Part shown: positions 57,054 through 64,000 of the stretch, in pieces
Position numbering within the stretch: position 1 is the stretch's first letter
Layout of the letters: each line of letters starts with the position of its first letter
Origin: JBOZRQ01 sp050789255
GTDB lineage: Bacteria; Bacillota; Sulfobacillia; Symbiobacteriales; Symbiobacteriaceae
Assembly: GCA_050789255.1 (NCBI GenBank)
Contig: JBOZRQ010000039.1
Coordinates: 55,604-119,603, forward strand
Reading direction: 5' to 3'
DNA: 64,000 nt
Notes under the pieces: model-generated
Told to the model about the DNA's origin: nothing
What the model saw: only the letters and a program-made list of their open reading frames with translations
Databases searched by the model: none
Translations under genes and position numbers: made by a program

Positions 57054-57081
57054 GAGGCGCCATCCTGACGGATGACGCCTC
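57054..57081 (-). terminator. Terminator of the RNA-binding protein gene
   Basis: GAGGCGCCATCC pairs with GGATGACGCCTC; the minus strand continues GTTCTATTT. Confidence 0.8.
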
Positions 57082-57096
57082 GGCGCTTAGCAGAAA

Positions 57097-57375
57097 TTAG
57101 AAGCGGCGGGGAGCGCCGAAGTTCCGGGGCTCGCGGGGCTTAGCCTCGTTGACGGTCAGCGGGCGGCCGCCCCACTCGGCGCCGTTCAGGGCGTCGATAA
57201 CGGCCTGGGCCTTGTCGGCCGGGACCTCAACGAAACCAAAGCCACGGCTGCGGCCGGTCTCGCGGTCGGTGGCGATGCGGGCAGAGAGGACCTCAGCATA
57301 CTGGGAAACAGCGTTGGTGAGGTCTTCGTTGGTGGCAGCCCAGGGCAGGTTGCCGAAGTACAGGGTCTTCGTCAT
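57097..57375 (-). CDS. RRM-domain RNA-binding protein
   Basis: 92 residues, a single RNA-recognition motif. RNP2 is LYFGNL and RNP1 is RGFGFVEV, both intact, with a short basic C-terminal tail (PREPRNFGAPRRF). Similar to small cold- or stress-induced glycine-rich RNA-binding proteins of bacteria. ATG 57375 follows a weak AGGAG. The 230-base gap upstream contains the palindrome TTGCCGGCAA (57449-57458) and may hold a regulated leader. Confidence 0.92.
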   Translation of the reverse strand: MTKTLYFGNLPWAATNEDLTNAVSQYAEVLSARIATDRETGRSRGFGFVEVPADKAQAVIDALNGAEWGGRPLTVNEAKPREPRNFGAPRRF

Positions 57376-57542
57376 GTCTCTCGTACTCCTGTCATACTTA
57401 AATTGCTCGCCAGGCGCACGGAAGACATCACCCTGTAGTCAAGGGACCTTGCCGGCAAACCGTGTCGATGCAAATCTAGTCTACACGTCACCAGTTATTT
57501 TGGCAAGAGGTTTCAGCCCTTCTAGCCCTAGCCACGTACGCG

Positions 57543-57570
57543 TTTGACCGATCATAGCCCTTCGTATACA
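57543..57570 (+). promoter_or_regulatory. Possible promoter of the 57.6-63.9 kb operon
   Basis: TTTGAC (57543-57548) and TATACA (57565-57570) are 16 bases apart, 33 bases before the first start codon. Confidence 0.45.
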
Positions 57571-57602
57571 GTGGCATTATGTAACCAATTTGGGAGGCCC
57601 GG

Positions 57603-59114
57603 ATGATGAAAAAGTGGGTAGCACTAGCACTAGTACTTATGCTCGGTTCGGGCTGTTCCAAGGGCGGGAACAACCCGCCCCCAACGCCCGGGAGCGGGGC
57701 GTTTCCCCCGGGCACACAGCCCGCCACCTACGATCTGGTGATACGCGGCGGGCGTCTTCTGGACGGCTCGGGCGTGCCTGCGGTTGCCGGCGACGTCGCC
57801 GTGAACGGGGACAAGATCGTCGCCGTCGGCAAACTCGGACCCTACACCGCGAGGCGGCAAATCGACGCAACGGGCATGGTGGTGGCGCCCGGCTTCATCA
57901 ACCCGCATTCGCACACCCATGACAACGAGATCAATCCCTACGAGGACTGGGATGCCACCGCATCCCTCATGCAGGGGATTACCACAGAGCTCGGCGGGGT
58001 GGACGGGCGTTCCCCGATGCCAGTGGGCGCCGGCCTTGACCAGATTGCCAAGGTGGGCACAGGCGTCAACTTCGGCCTGTTCGCTGGGCAGGGCTCGATC
58101 CGCAAGCAGGTGATGGGCAACGCCCAGGGGCCCGCCAGCCAGGCCCAACTGGACCGCATGAAGTCCATGGTCCGGCAGGCGATGGAGGAGGGCGCCTTCG
58201 GCCTGTCGACTGGCCTTGAGTATTTCCCGGGCGGCTACGCCCGGACCGACGAGATCGCGGCACTGGTTGCCGAGACAAAAGGCTATGGCGGCGTGTACAG
58301 TACGCACCTGCGCAGCGAGGGGGATTCGCTGGCTGAGTCGCTGCAGGAGGCCATTACGATTGCGAAGACCGGCGGGGTGCCGCTGAACATATCGCACTTC
58401 AAGGTGGTGAAGTACCCCAACTGGGGCAAGGCCGACCAGGTGATTCAGATGGTCGAGCAGGCGCGGGCCAGCGGCCAGAAGGTCTTCGCTGATGTTTACC
58501 CCTACCTGGCCCCGGACTATGCTGTGAATCGACCACTGTCTGAGTGGAAGGGCGCCGTGCCGCCCGAGTTCCTGGTGATAACGCAGGCCAGGGACCAGGC
58601 GTTGGTCGGAAAGACCGTTGCTCAAGTGGGCACGGCGGCGGCAGCCGACCCGTCGCTGACGGTGGTTGCACAGATCAGCAGTGAGCAGGCGATGATTCGG
58701 TTCTACCAGAGCGAGTGGTCCGTGGTCAGCACGGACGGCGAGTCTCAGCCCAAGCTGGACCCGGCAGAGGCACTGCGCTTGAGCCTGCACCGGCGCTCCT
58801 ATGGCAGTTACCCCATGCTCCTGGGACACTACGTGCGGGAGCAGAAGATCCTGCCCCTCGAGACGATGGTCCGGAAGATGACCGGCGCCGTGGCGGACAA
58901 TCTTGGCCTGAAGGACAGAGGGTACCTGAAGCCGGGCTACTTTGCCGACATTGTGGTGTTCGACTCAGGGAAGATTGCGGACCAGACAACATGGTTGCAC
59001 CCGCAGGAGTATCCGACGGGAATTCCGTTCGTCATGGTTAATGGAACGGTCGCGGTGGAGAATGGCAAGCGCGTGGAAGGGCGCCCGGGGCGGGTTCTGC
59101 GGCGCGGCAGGTAG
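57603..59114 (+). CDS. Lipoprotein amidohydrolase (N-acyl-D-amino-acid deacylase-like)
   Basis: 503 residues. A lipoprotein signal with lipobox LGSGC, so it acts outside the membrane. The amidohydrolase domain has YDLVIRGGRLLDGSG, then GFINPHSHTHDNE with the metal-binding His pair, STGLEYFPG, YSTHLRSEG, NISHFK and a late STDGE. This fits D-aminoacylase relatives, which release D-amino acids. ATG 57603 follows GGGAGG. First gene of a probable operon; the EVE gene starts 12 bases after its stop. Confidence 0.82.
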   Translation: MMKKWVALALVLMLGSGCSKGGNNPPPTPGSGAFPPGTQPATYDLVIRGGRLLDGSGVPAVAGDVAVNGDKIVAVGKLGPYTARRQIDATGMVVAPGFINPHSHTHDNEINPYEDWDATASLMQGITTELGGVDGRSPMPVGAGLDQIAKVGTGVNFGLFAGQGSIRKQVMGNAQGPASQAQLDRMKSMVRQAMEEGAFGLSTGLEYFPGGYARTDEIAALVAETKGYGGVYSTHLRSEGDSLAESLQEAITIAKTGGVPLNISHFKVVKYPNWGKADQVIQMVEQARASGQKVFADVYPYLAPDYAVNRPLSEWKGAVPPEFLVITQARDQALVGKTVAQVGTAAAADPSLTVVAQISSEQAMIRFYQSEWSVVSTDGESQPKLDPAEALRLSLHRRSYGSYPMLLGHYVREQKILPLETMVRKMTGAVADNLGLKDRGYLKPGYFADIVVFDSGKIADQTTWLHPQEYPTGIPFVMVNGTVAVENGKRVEGRPGRVLRRGR

Positions 59115-59126
59115 GAGGGAGCAACT

Positions 59127-59537
59127 GTGGCCCATTGGCTGATGAAGACGGAGCCGGAGGAGTTCAGCTACGAGATGCTGGAGGAGCGGGGGCGGGAGCC
59201 CTGGAACGGGGTGCGCAACCCCACTGCGCTCAAACATATGCGGGCTATGCAGCCGGGTGACCTGGTCTTTGTGTACCACACCGGAGACGTGCGGGCCATC
59301 GTGGGGATCGCCAAGGTGATCACCGAGCCGTACCCCGATCCCACTGCCGGGGACCCCAAGCTGGTGGTGGTCGATGTGGCGCCCGTGCGGCGCTTTGCCA
59401 CGCCGGTGACGCTGGGCGAAATCAAGGCCGACGAGCGTTTCAGTCAGTGGGAGCTGGTGCGGCAGTCCCGCCTGTCGGTAATGCCCGTCAGCGAGGAGCA
59501 CTGGCAGGTGCTCACGACCCGCGGAGGTGCGGCGTAA
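59127..59537 (+). CDS. EVE-domain protein
   Basis: 136 residues, a single EVE domain: HWLMKTEPEEFSYEML at the start, WNGVRNPTALKHMRAM, and GDLVFVYHTGD, forming the PUA-like pocket that binds modified bases. EVE proteins are often linked with restriction or RNA modification. GTG 59127 follows AGGAGGGAGC. The SDR gene begins immediately at its stop codon (TAAATG). Confidence 0.92.
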   Translation: MAHWLMKTEPEEFSYEMLEERGREPWNGVRNPTALKHMRAMQPGDLVFVYHTGDVRAIVGIAKVITEPYPDPTAGDPKLVVVDVAPVRRFATPVTLGEIKADERFSQWELVRQSRLSVMPVSEEHWQVLTTRGGAA

Positions 59538-60257
59538 ATGCAACTGCATGGACAAGTAGCCGTCGTAACCGGTGCCAGCCGCGGGATTGGTCCAGCGATT
59601 GCTGAGGCGCTGTCGAAGGCCGGGGCAGCGGTGGTGCTTGCCGCCCGCAACGAGGCGGAGCTGGGCGCCGTGGCCGAACGGATCAAGGCAGCTGGCGGAA
59701 CAGCGCTGGCGGTTCCCACGGACGTCTCGGTGGAGGCGGACGTGCTGCGGTTGATGGAAGCGACCCGGGAGCGCTTTGGCCGTATGGACATCTTCGTGAA
59801 CAACGCCGGCGTCGGCCTGTTCGGCCCGCTGGCGGAGAGCACGACCGAGCAGTGGGACTGGGTGATGGATATTACCCTGAAGGGCGCCTACCTGTGCGCC
59901 CGGGAGGCCGTGAAGGCCATGCTGCCGGAGGGCGGCGGCCTGGTGATCAACATCGGGTCGGACCTGTCCTACAAGACCTCCGCTGATTGTGGGGTCTACG
60001 GGATTGCCAAGTATGGCGTGGGCGCCTTGACCCAGGTGATCAATAAGGAGTACCGCACCAAGGGGATCCGGTGCACGGGCCTCTACCCGGGCATGATCGA
60101 TACCTACTTCGCCGGCTCGCAAATGGGTGCCGAGCACAAGGCGGAGTGGCTGAAGGCCGAGGACCTGGCTGCCGCTTGCCTGTACATTGCCACCCAGCCC
60201 AAGTACGTGCGGATCGACGAGATTCGGATGCATCCCATGATTCAAACCGACTTTTAG
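59538..60257 (+). CDS. SDR-family oxidoreductase
   Basis: 239 residues. TGASRGIG cofactor motif, NNAGVGLFG, NIGSDLS and the catalytic YGIAKYG (Tyr-x-x-x-Lys). NADP preference is suggested by the Arg in AARNEAEL. Lies within the operon between the EVE and pepF genes. Substrate unknown. Confidence 0.88.
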   Translation: MQLHGQVAVVTGASRGIGPAIAEALSKAGAAVVLAARNEAELGAVAERIKAAGGTALAVPTDVSVEADVLRLMEATRERFGRMDIFVNNAGVGLFGPLAESTTEQWDWVMDITLKGAYLCAREAVKAMLPEGGGLVINIGSDLSYKTSADCGVYGIAKYGVGALTQVINKEYRTKGIRCTGLYPGMIDTYFAGSQMGAEHKAEWLKAEDLAAACLYIATQPKYVRIDEIRMHPMIQTDF

Positions 60258-60272
60258 CAAGGGGTGTTTCCA

Positions 60273-62072
60273 TTGCAGAGCCGTCCGATGCGATCCGAAG
60301 TGCCTGTGGAGCTTACTTGGAGACTCGAGGACATCTTTGCGACCCAGGCGGACTGGGACCAGGAGCTCGCAGCGGTAGAGGCGTTGGTGCCCGAGGTGGA
60401 GGCCTTCAAGGGCCGACTCGACGAGGGCGCCGGCACCCTGCTGGCGTGCCTGGAAGCCCGGGAGCGCCTCCAGGAGCGGCTAGACAGGCTGGTCTCCTAC
60501 GCGAGCCTGCGGAACTCGGAGGAGGGCACCTCGCACCACAACCAGGGCCTGGTGGCCCAGGCCGGGGCGCTGGCGGCACGGGTGGGGGCTGCGCTCTCCT
60601 TCATCCCTTCGGAGATCACGGCGCTGGCGGATGGCGTCGTGGAGAGGTTCCTGGCTGCTGAGCCCCGCCTGGAGGTCTACCGCCACTACCTGCACGGGCT
60701 GCTGGTAGCGAAGCCGCACCGCTTCTCTGCCGAAACCGAAACCGTGCTGGCGGCGCTGAGGCGGACCCTGGAGTCCGCCGAGCTGATCCACAACCGGGCG
60801 AAGATCTCGGACATGCAGTTCCCGCCGGTCGTGGACCACGAGGGCCGAGAGATCCCGATGTCGTTCGGGTCCAGCTACCGGCTGCTCTCCTCGACCGACA
60901 GGGAGATGCGGCGCCGGGCTTGGGAGTCGATGACCAAGGGGCTGAGCGCCTACAAGACCACCTTCGCGACCACCCTGGCCACCCAGATCGAGCGGAATGT
61001 GACCCTGGCGAAGCTGCGGGGCTACCGCTCCGCCGAGGAGATGCTGCTGGCGCCCCAGCAGGTGCCGCTTGAGGTCTACAACAACGTGCTTGATGTGATC
61101 CTGGCGGAGGTGGCGCCTCACGTGCGCCGCTACATGGAGCTGCGCCGCAGGGTGCTCGGGGTGGATCGGGTGGAGCGGTACGACATGAACGCTCCGCTGG
61201 ATCCGGAATTTAATCCGACCACGACCTACCAGGAGGCCTCTGAGCTAATCCAGCGGGCTCTCTCGGTTTTGGGGCCCGAGTACAGCGAGATCTTGCGGCA
61301 GGCGTTTAGCGAGCGCTGGATCGATCTGGCCGACAACGTGGGCAAGGGGACCGGGGCTTTCTGTCACCCTGTCTATGGCGTGCACGCTTACGTGCTGATC
61401 ACCTGGGCGGACCGGATGCGCACGGCTTTTGTGCTGGCCCATGAGCTGGGGCACGTTGGTCACATGGCTCTGACGGCCAAGTATCAGCGGAAGGTCAATT
61501 CGGACTGGGATCTGTTCTCCGTGGAGACCCCCTCAACGGCGAACGAGCTGATCCTGGGCTACCACATTCTCGACAACACGACGGACGCCCGGATGCGCCG
61601 CTGGGTGATCATGCAGTTCCTGGGCACCTTCATGCACAACATGGTGACCCACCTGCTGGAGGGCGAGCTGGAGCGGCGTCTGTACCGGATTGCCGAAGCC
61701 GGGCGCCCGCTTACGGTCAAGACCATTTGCGATGAGCAGGCCGACGTCTTCGCGAAGTTCTATGGCGGCACCGTTGCGGTTGATGAGGGCGCCCGCCTGA
61801 ACTGGATGCTGGTGCCTCACCTGTACGTTGGGCTCTACCCCTACACCTACGCTGCGGGCCTGTCGGCGGCGTGCTCGGTGGTGGAGGCGATCCGGACCGA
61901 GGGGCAGCCGGCGGTGGAGCGGTGGCTGGGCGCCCTGAAGTTGGGCGGCTCTAAGTACCCGCTGGAGATGCTGGCGGCGGCAGGTGTCGATATGCGGTCC
62001 ACGGACCCGCTGCGCAAGGCTACGGCGACCTTTGGCCGCCTGGTAGAGGAGCTGGAGCGCAGCTATAACTGA
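60273..62072 (+). CDS. pepF: Oligoendopeptidase F (M3 family)
   Basis: About 599 residues, zinc peptidase acting on oligopeptides in the cytoplasm. The zinc motif HELGH occurs in VLAHELGHVGHM, with the third ligand in ETPSTANE. The N-terminal helical part is typical of PepF. TTG 60273 has AAGGGGTG upstream and is preferred over GTG 60264. Confidence 0.93.
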   Translation: MQSRPMRSEVPVELTWRLEDIFATQADWDQELAAVEALVPEVEAFKGRLDEGAGTLLACLEARERLQERLDRLVSYASLRNSEEGTSHHNQGLVAQAGALAARVGAALSFIPSEITALADGVVERFLAAEPRLEVYRHYLHGLLVAKPHRFSAETETVLAALRRTLESAELIHNRAKISDMQFPPVVDHEGREIPMSFGSSYRLLSSTDREMRRRAWESMTKGLSAYKTTFATTLATQIERNVTLAKLRGYRSAEEMLLAPQQVPLEVYNNVLDVILAEVAPHVRRYMELRRRVLGVDRVERYDMNAPLDPEFNPTTTYQEASELIQRALSVLGPEYSEILRQAFSERWIDLADNVGKGTGAFCHPVYGVHAYVLITWADRMRTAFVLAHELGHVGHMALTAKYQRKVNSDWDLFSVETPSTANELILGYHILDNTTDARMRRWVIMQFLGTFMHNMVTHLLEGELERRLYRIAEAGRPLTVKTICDEQADVFAKFYGGTVAVDEGARLNWMLVPHLYVGLYPYTYAAGLSAACSVVEAIRTEGQPAVERWLGALKLGGSKYPLEMLAAAGVDMRSTDPLRKATATFGRLVEELERSYN

Positions 62073-62108
62073 GCGGCCTTTCTCGCCTTGCAGGGAGATG
62101 GGTTGATT

Positions 62109-63863
62109 ATGCGAGTAACCTTCCATACCGTGATTGAGCATCTGGGGCGCCCGGGCCACCGGGCCGCCCTGCTGGTCGGCGCCGGCATGTCCGCCGAAGC
62201 GGGCATTCCCATGGCAACCAAGGACTTGCCAACGCTCAACAGCGTAGTGACCCAGATCGCTGAGCACCTGTTCTTCCGTGCCCACAGGCGGCTGCCCTTC
62301 AATCGGCAGGAATTGCATAACTGGCTGAAGAGGGAAGGGCTGCTTCAGCACCCCGCCACCCAGTACAGCGATGCGCTTCAGTTGATCGCCGCGGACAACG
62401 AGGGCCGCCAGCGCTACCTGGAGCAGTTCTTCATCGGGCGGCGGCCCACGGCCTCGCACGAGGCGGTCGCCCGGTTCGTGAGCCGGGGCTTCTTCCGCTC
62501 GACCTTTACCACGAACTTTGACCCGCTGCTGGAGCGTGCGTTGCTCTTCGCCGGTCTGGATGTGGCGGTGGCTGCCGACCCCGATGTGGTTCGCAAGCTG
62601 GCTGCCACCACGGCGCCGGTGGTCTACAAGGTCCACGGCGATTACCTGCTGACGAACCACAAGCACACGGTGGAGGAGACCAAGGCGCTCGAGCAGGCCA
62701 TGCACGACCGTCTGGTCCAGTCGGTGGCGGAGCGGAGCCTGCTGGTGATTGGCTACAGCGGTTCGGACCCGAGCATCATCGATGCGCTGGCGGAGGGGCT
62801 GGCGGCAGGACAGTCCTCGGAGGTGCTCTGGCTGCTCTTCGAGAACGAGGCGCCCGGTCCGCTCCTGCTGGCACTGGAGCAGCGGTTCGAGAAGCGGGTG
62901 CTGATCGCATCAATCAGCGGGTACACCGAGTTCTGGGAGGCGGCGAGCCGACGAATCCTGGACCGGGCGCCGCTAGTGCGCTACGACGCCCGCATCGCTG
63001 CCTCGTACTTCGTCGGGCGCACCGAGGTGACGGTGCTCAAGGGCGACATCAGCGAAGTCGGGACGGAGGCGATCGCCAGCTCCGACGACTGCATGTTGAC
63101 CCACGCCGGCGGCGTCTCGGAAGCGATTGCGCAGAGTGCGGGCATCGCCCTGGAGTTGGACCTGGCTCAGTTCAGGAAGCTGTTGCCGCTAAAGCCCGGA
63201 GACGTGGTGGCCACAGGGCCGGGGTTGCTGGCCGACCGGGGCGTGCGGTACATCTTCCACGCTGCGATTACGCTGGACTGGCGGCTCCCGGCCCTGGCGA
63301 CGGATGCCCGGGCGTGCACCAACCGGATCCTGGAGGAGGCGGAGGCCCGGGGCATCCGAACGCTCGCCATTCCGGCGCTTGGGGGCGGGCAGGGCGGTCT
63401 CGCACCGGACGATGTTGCCACCGCCGTGGTCGGCGGGGTGCTGGAGCACTTGCAGCAGGGCTCCTCGTTGAAGCAGGTCGTCTTCGTGCTTTACTCCGAC
63501 CTAGCCCTGGAGGCGTTCAAGAGCCGGCAGATGGATGCGATCGCAGGCCGGCAGGAGGAGGAACTGCGGGCCTCGCTGGCCCGGTTTGGCCCGGAGCTGA
63601 AGGCTCTTGGCGAAGCAGTGCTTGCCCAGCAGGACTGGGGCACCACCCACCCCGGGGCAGTGACCACCTGGCTTCGGGAGATGGCGGCCCAGGGCAGCGA
63701 GACGGCCGGCGAGGCCGTACGCTACAGCCACGCCCGCTGGCACACGCACCTGTGCCACCTGCTGGCCCGCCGGCCGCTGGAGCCAGGTCTGGCCGATCAG
63801 ATCCTCCAGTGGCGCCGCCACCTGGAGGCGCTGGAGACCGCCTACGCGGCAGCCTTCCAATAA
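62109..63863 (+). CDS. SIR2-like / macro-domain fusion protein
   Basis: 584 residues, three parts. Residues 1-290 are SIR2-like: GAGMSAEAGIPM at 24-35, TTNFD with Asn136, VHGD with His176, and a late GYSGSDPSI. The sirtuin DFR and zinc cysteines are absent, as in NAD-cleaving SIR2 domains. Residues about 305-450 are a macro domain: VTVLKGDISEVGTEAI, then SSDD where NAAN is usual, AGGVSEAI, and PALGGGQGGL. The last 120 residues are helical and unknown. It probably cleaves NAD+ or handles ADP-ribose; a defence or ADP-ribosylation role is inference. ATG 62109 follows GGGAGA. Confidence 0.85.
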   Translation: MRVTFHTVIEHLGRPGHRAALLVGAGMSAEAGIPMATKDLPTLNSVVTQIAEHLFFRAHRRLPFNRQELHNWLKREGLLQHPATQYSDALQLIAADNEGRQRYLEQFFIGRRPTASHEAVARFVSRGFFRSTFTTNFDPLLERALLFAGLDVAVAADPDVVRKLAATTAPVVYKVHGDYLLTNHKHTVEETKALEQAMHDRLVQSVAERSLLVIGYSGSDPSIIDALAEGLAAGQSSEVLWLLFENEAPGPLLLALEQRFEKRVLIASISGYTEFWEAASRRILDRAPLVRYDARIAASYFVGRTEVTVLKGDISEVGTEAIASSDDCMLTHAGGVSEAIAQSAGIALELDLAQFRKLLPLKPGDVVATGPGLLADRGVRYIFHAAITLDWRLPALATDARACTNRILEEAEARGIRTLAIPALGGGQGGLAPDDVATAVVGGVLEHLQQGSSLKQVVFVLYSDLALEAFKSRQMDAIAGRQEEELRASLARFGPELKALGEAVLAQQDWGTTHPGAVTTWLREMAAQGSETAGEAVRYSHARWHTHLCHLLARRPLEPGLADQILQWRRHLEALETAYAAAFQ

Positions 63864-63869
63864 CGAAAA

Positions 63870-63898
63870 CAGGGCACCCCGCTGGTCGGGGTGCCCTG
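63870..63898 (+). terminator. Terminator of the SIR2-macro operon
   Basis: CAGGGCACCCC pairs with GGGGTGCCCTG across GCTGGTC. Confidence 0.8.
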
Positions 63899-63928
63899 CA
63901 TTCGTACGCCTCGCAGTTTACGTAACTA

Positions 63929-63990
63929 GGGAGTTCAAGTCTCCCCAGTCCCCAAGCTCGTAGACGGGGACTGTAGCCTAAGAACAGTCC
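63929..63990 (+). other. Hairpin cluster at the window end with two exclusive pairings
   Basis: GGGAG-TTCAAGT-CTCCC (63929-63945) resembles a tRNA T-arm. CAGTCCCC (63946-63953) pairs with GGGGACTG (63966-63973), but GGACTGT (63968-63974) can instead pair with ACAGTCC (63984-63990). The set may be the start of a leader or RNA gene cut by the window edge. Confidence 0.3.
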
Positions 63991-64000
63991 GCATGCCGGG

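Noticed and set aside
63929..63973. Part of a tRNA or permuted tmRNA gene
   Set aside because: The T-arm-like hairpin is suggestive, but no CCA follows the acceptor-like strand and no matching D-arm or anticodon arm is present within the window.
1..64000. CRISPR array, insertion sequence or prophage
   Set aside because: No regularly spaced direct repeats, transposase, integrase or phage structural motifs were seen in any reading frame or gap.

Overview
The window comes from a high-GC, endospore-forming member of the Firmicutes. Sporulation is shown by spoIIE and an alpha/beta-type small acid-soluble spore protein gene. The Gram-positive assignment rests on strong Shine-Dalgarno sequences (AAGGAGG type), frequent GTG and TTG starts, the order spoIIE - tilS - ftsH with tRNA genes just before spoIIE, and B. 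subtilis-type succinate dehydrogenase. High GC plus these traits resembles Symbiobacterium and relatives; that placement is inference. No transposase, phage gene, CRISPR array or rRNA was seen, so most of the window reads as chromosomal core with a few accessory spots.

Layout. 1-3.4 kb: molybdenum cofactor genes (partial mobB, moeA), an SDR oxidoreductase and a LigB-type dioxygenase-fold protein. 3.4-10.1 kb: tRNA-Met, tRNA-Lys, tRNA-Glu, then spoIIE, a small membrane protein, tilS and ftsH. 10.1-16.9 kb: a repeat-containing small protein, Nudix hydrolase, M24 peptidase, an inactive/active pair of M16 peptidase-like proteins, a membrane hydrolase-like protein and a HAD phosphatase. 17.1-26.7 kb: histidine use, with hutH, hutU, a methyltransferase, glutamate formiminotransferase, hutI, cyclodeaminase and formate-tetrahydrofolate ligase. 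These genes can convert histidine to glutamate while passing the formimino carbon to tetrahydrofolate and on to formate with ATP gain. 26.7-29.8 kb: a diguanylate cyclase divergent from a 51-codon secreted or membrane peptide gene, then a low-complexity surface protein with two companions. 29.8-36.5 kb: folP-folB-folK, nadB-nadC, a DJ-1/PfpI protein, a candidate structured RNA and two tandem type III pantothenate kinase genes. 36.5-38.2 kb: a TetR-controlled metallo-beta-lactamase-fold gene. 38.4-47.7 kb: lipoproteins, asparaginase, spore protein, a highly structured non-coding island, a MoaD-MoaE fusion, a DUF151 nuclease-like protein, homoserine dehydrogenase and an aminotransferase. 48-51.3 kb: sdhCAB. 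51.4-57.4 kb: accessory genes including an XRE regulator convergent with a TPR gene and a 38-residue secreted peptide gene. 57.6-63.9 kb: a probable five-gene operon ending in a SIR2-like/macro-domain fusion.

The two most unusual loci are the SIR2-macro fusion (62109-63863), which keeps the Asn and His expected of an NAD-consuming SIR2 domain next to an atypical ADP-ribose-binding macro domain, and the XRE / TPR / secreted-peptide cassette (52311-54383), arranged like a peptide quorum-sensing module. Also worth attention are the three-way-junction element at 41969-42116, the sORF/diguanylate cyclase pair at 26.75-28.25 kb and the tandem pantothenate kinases.
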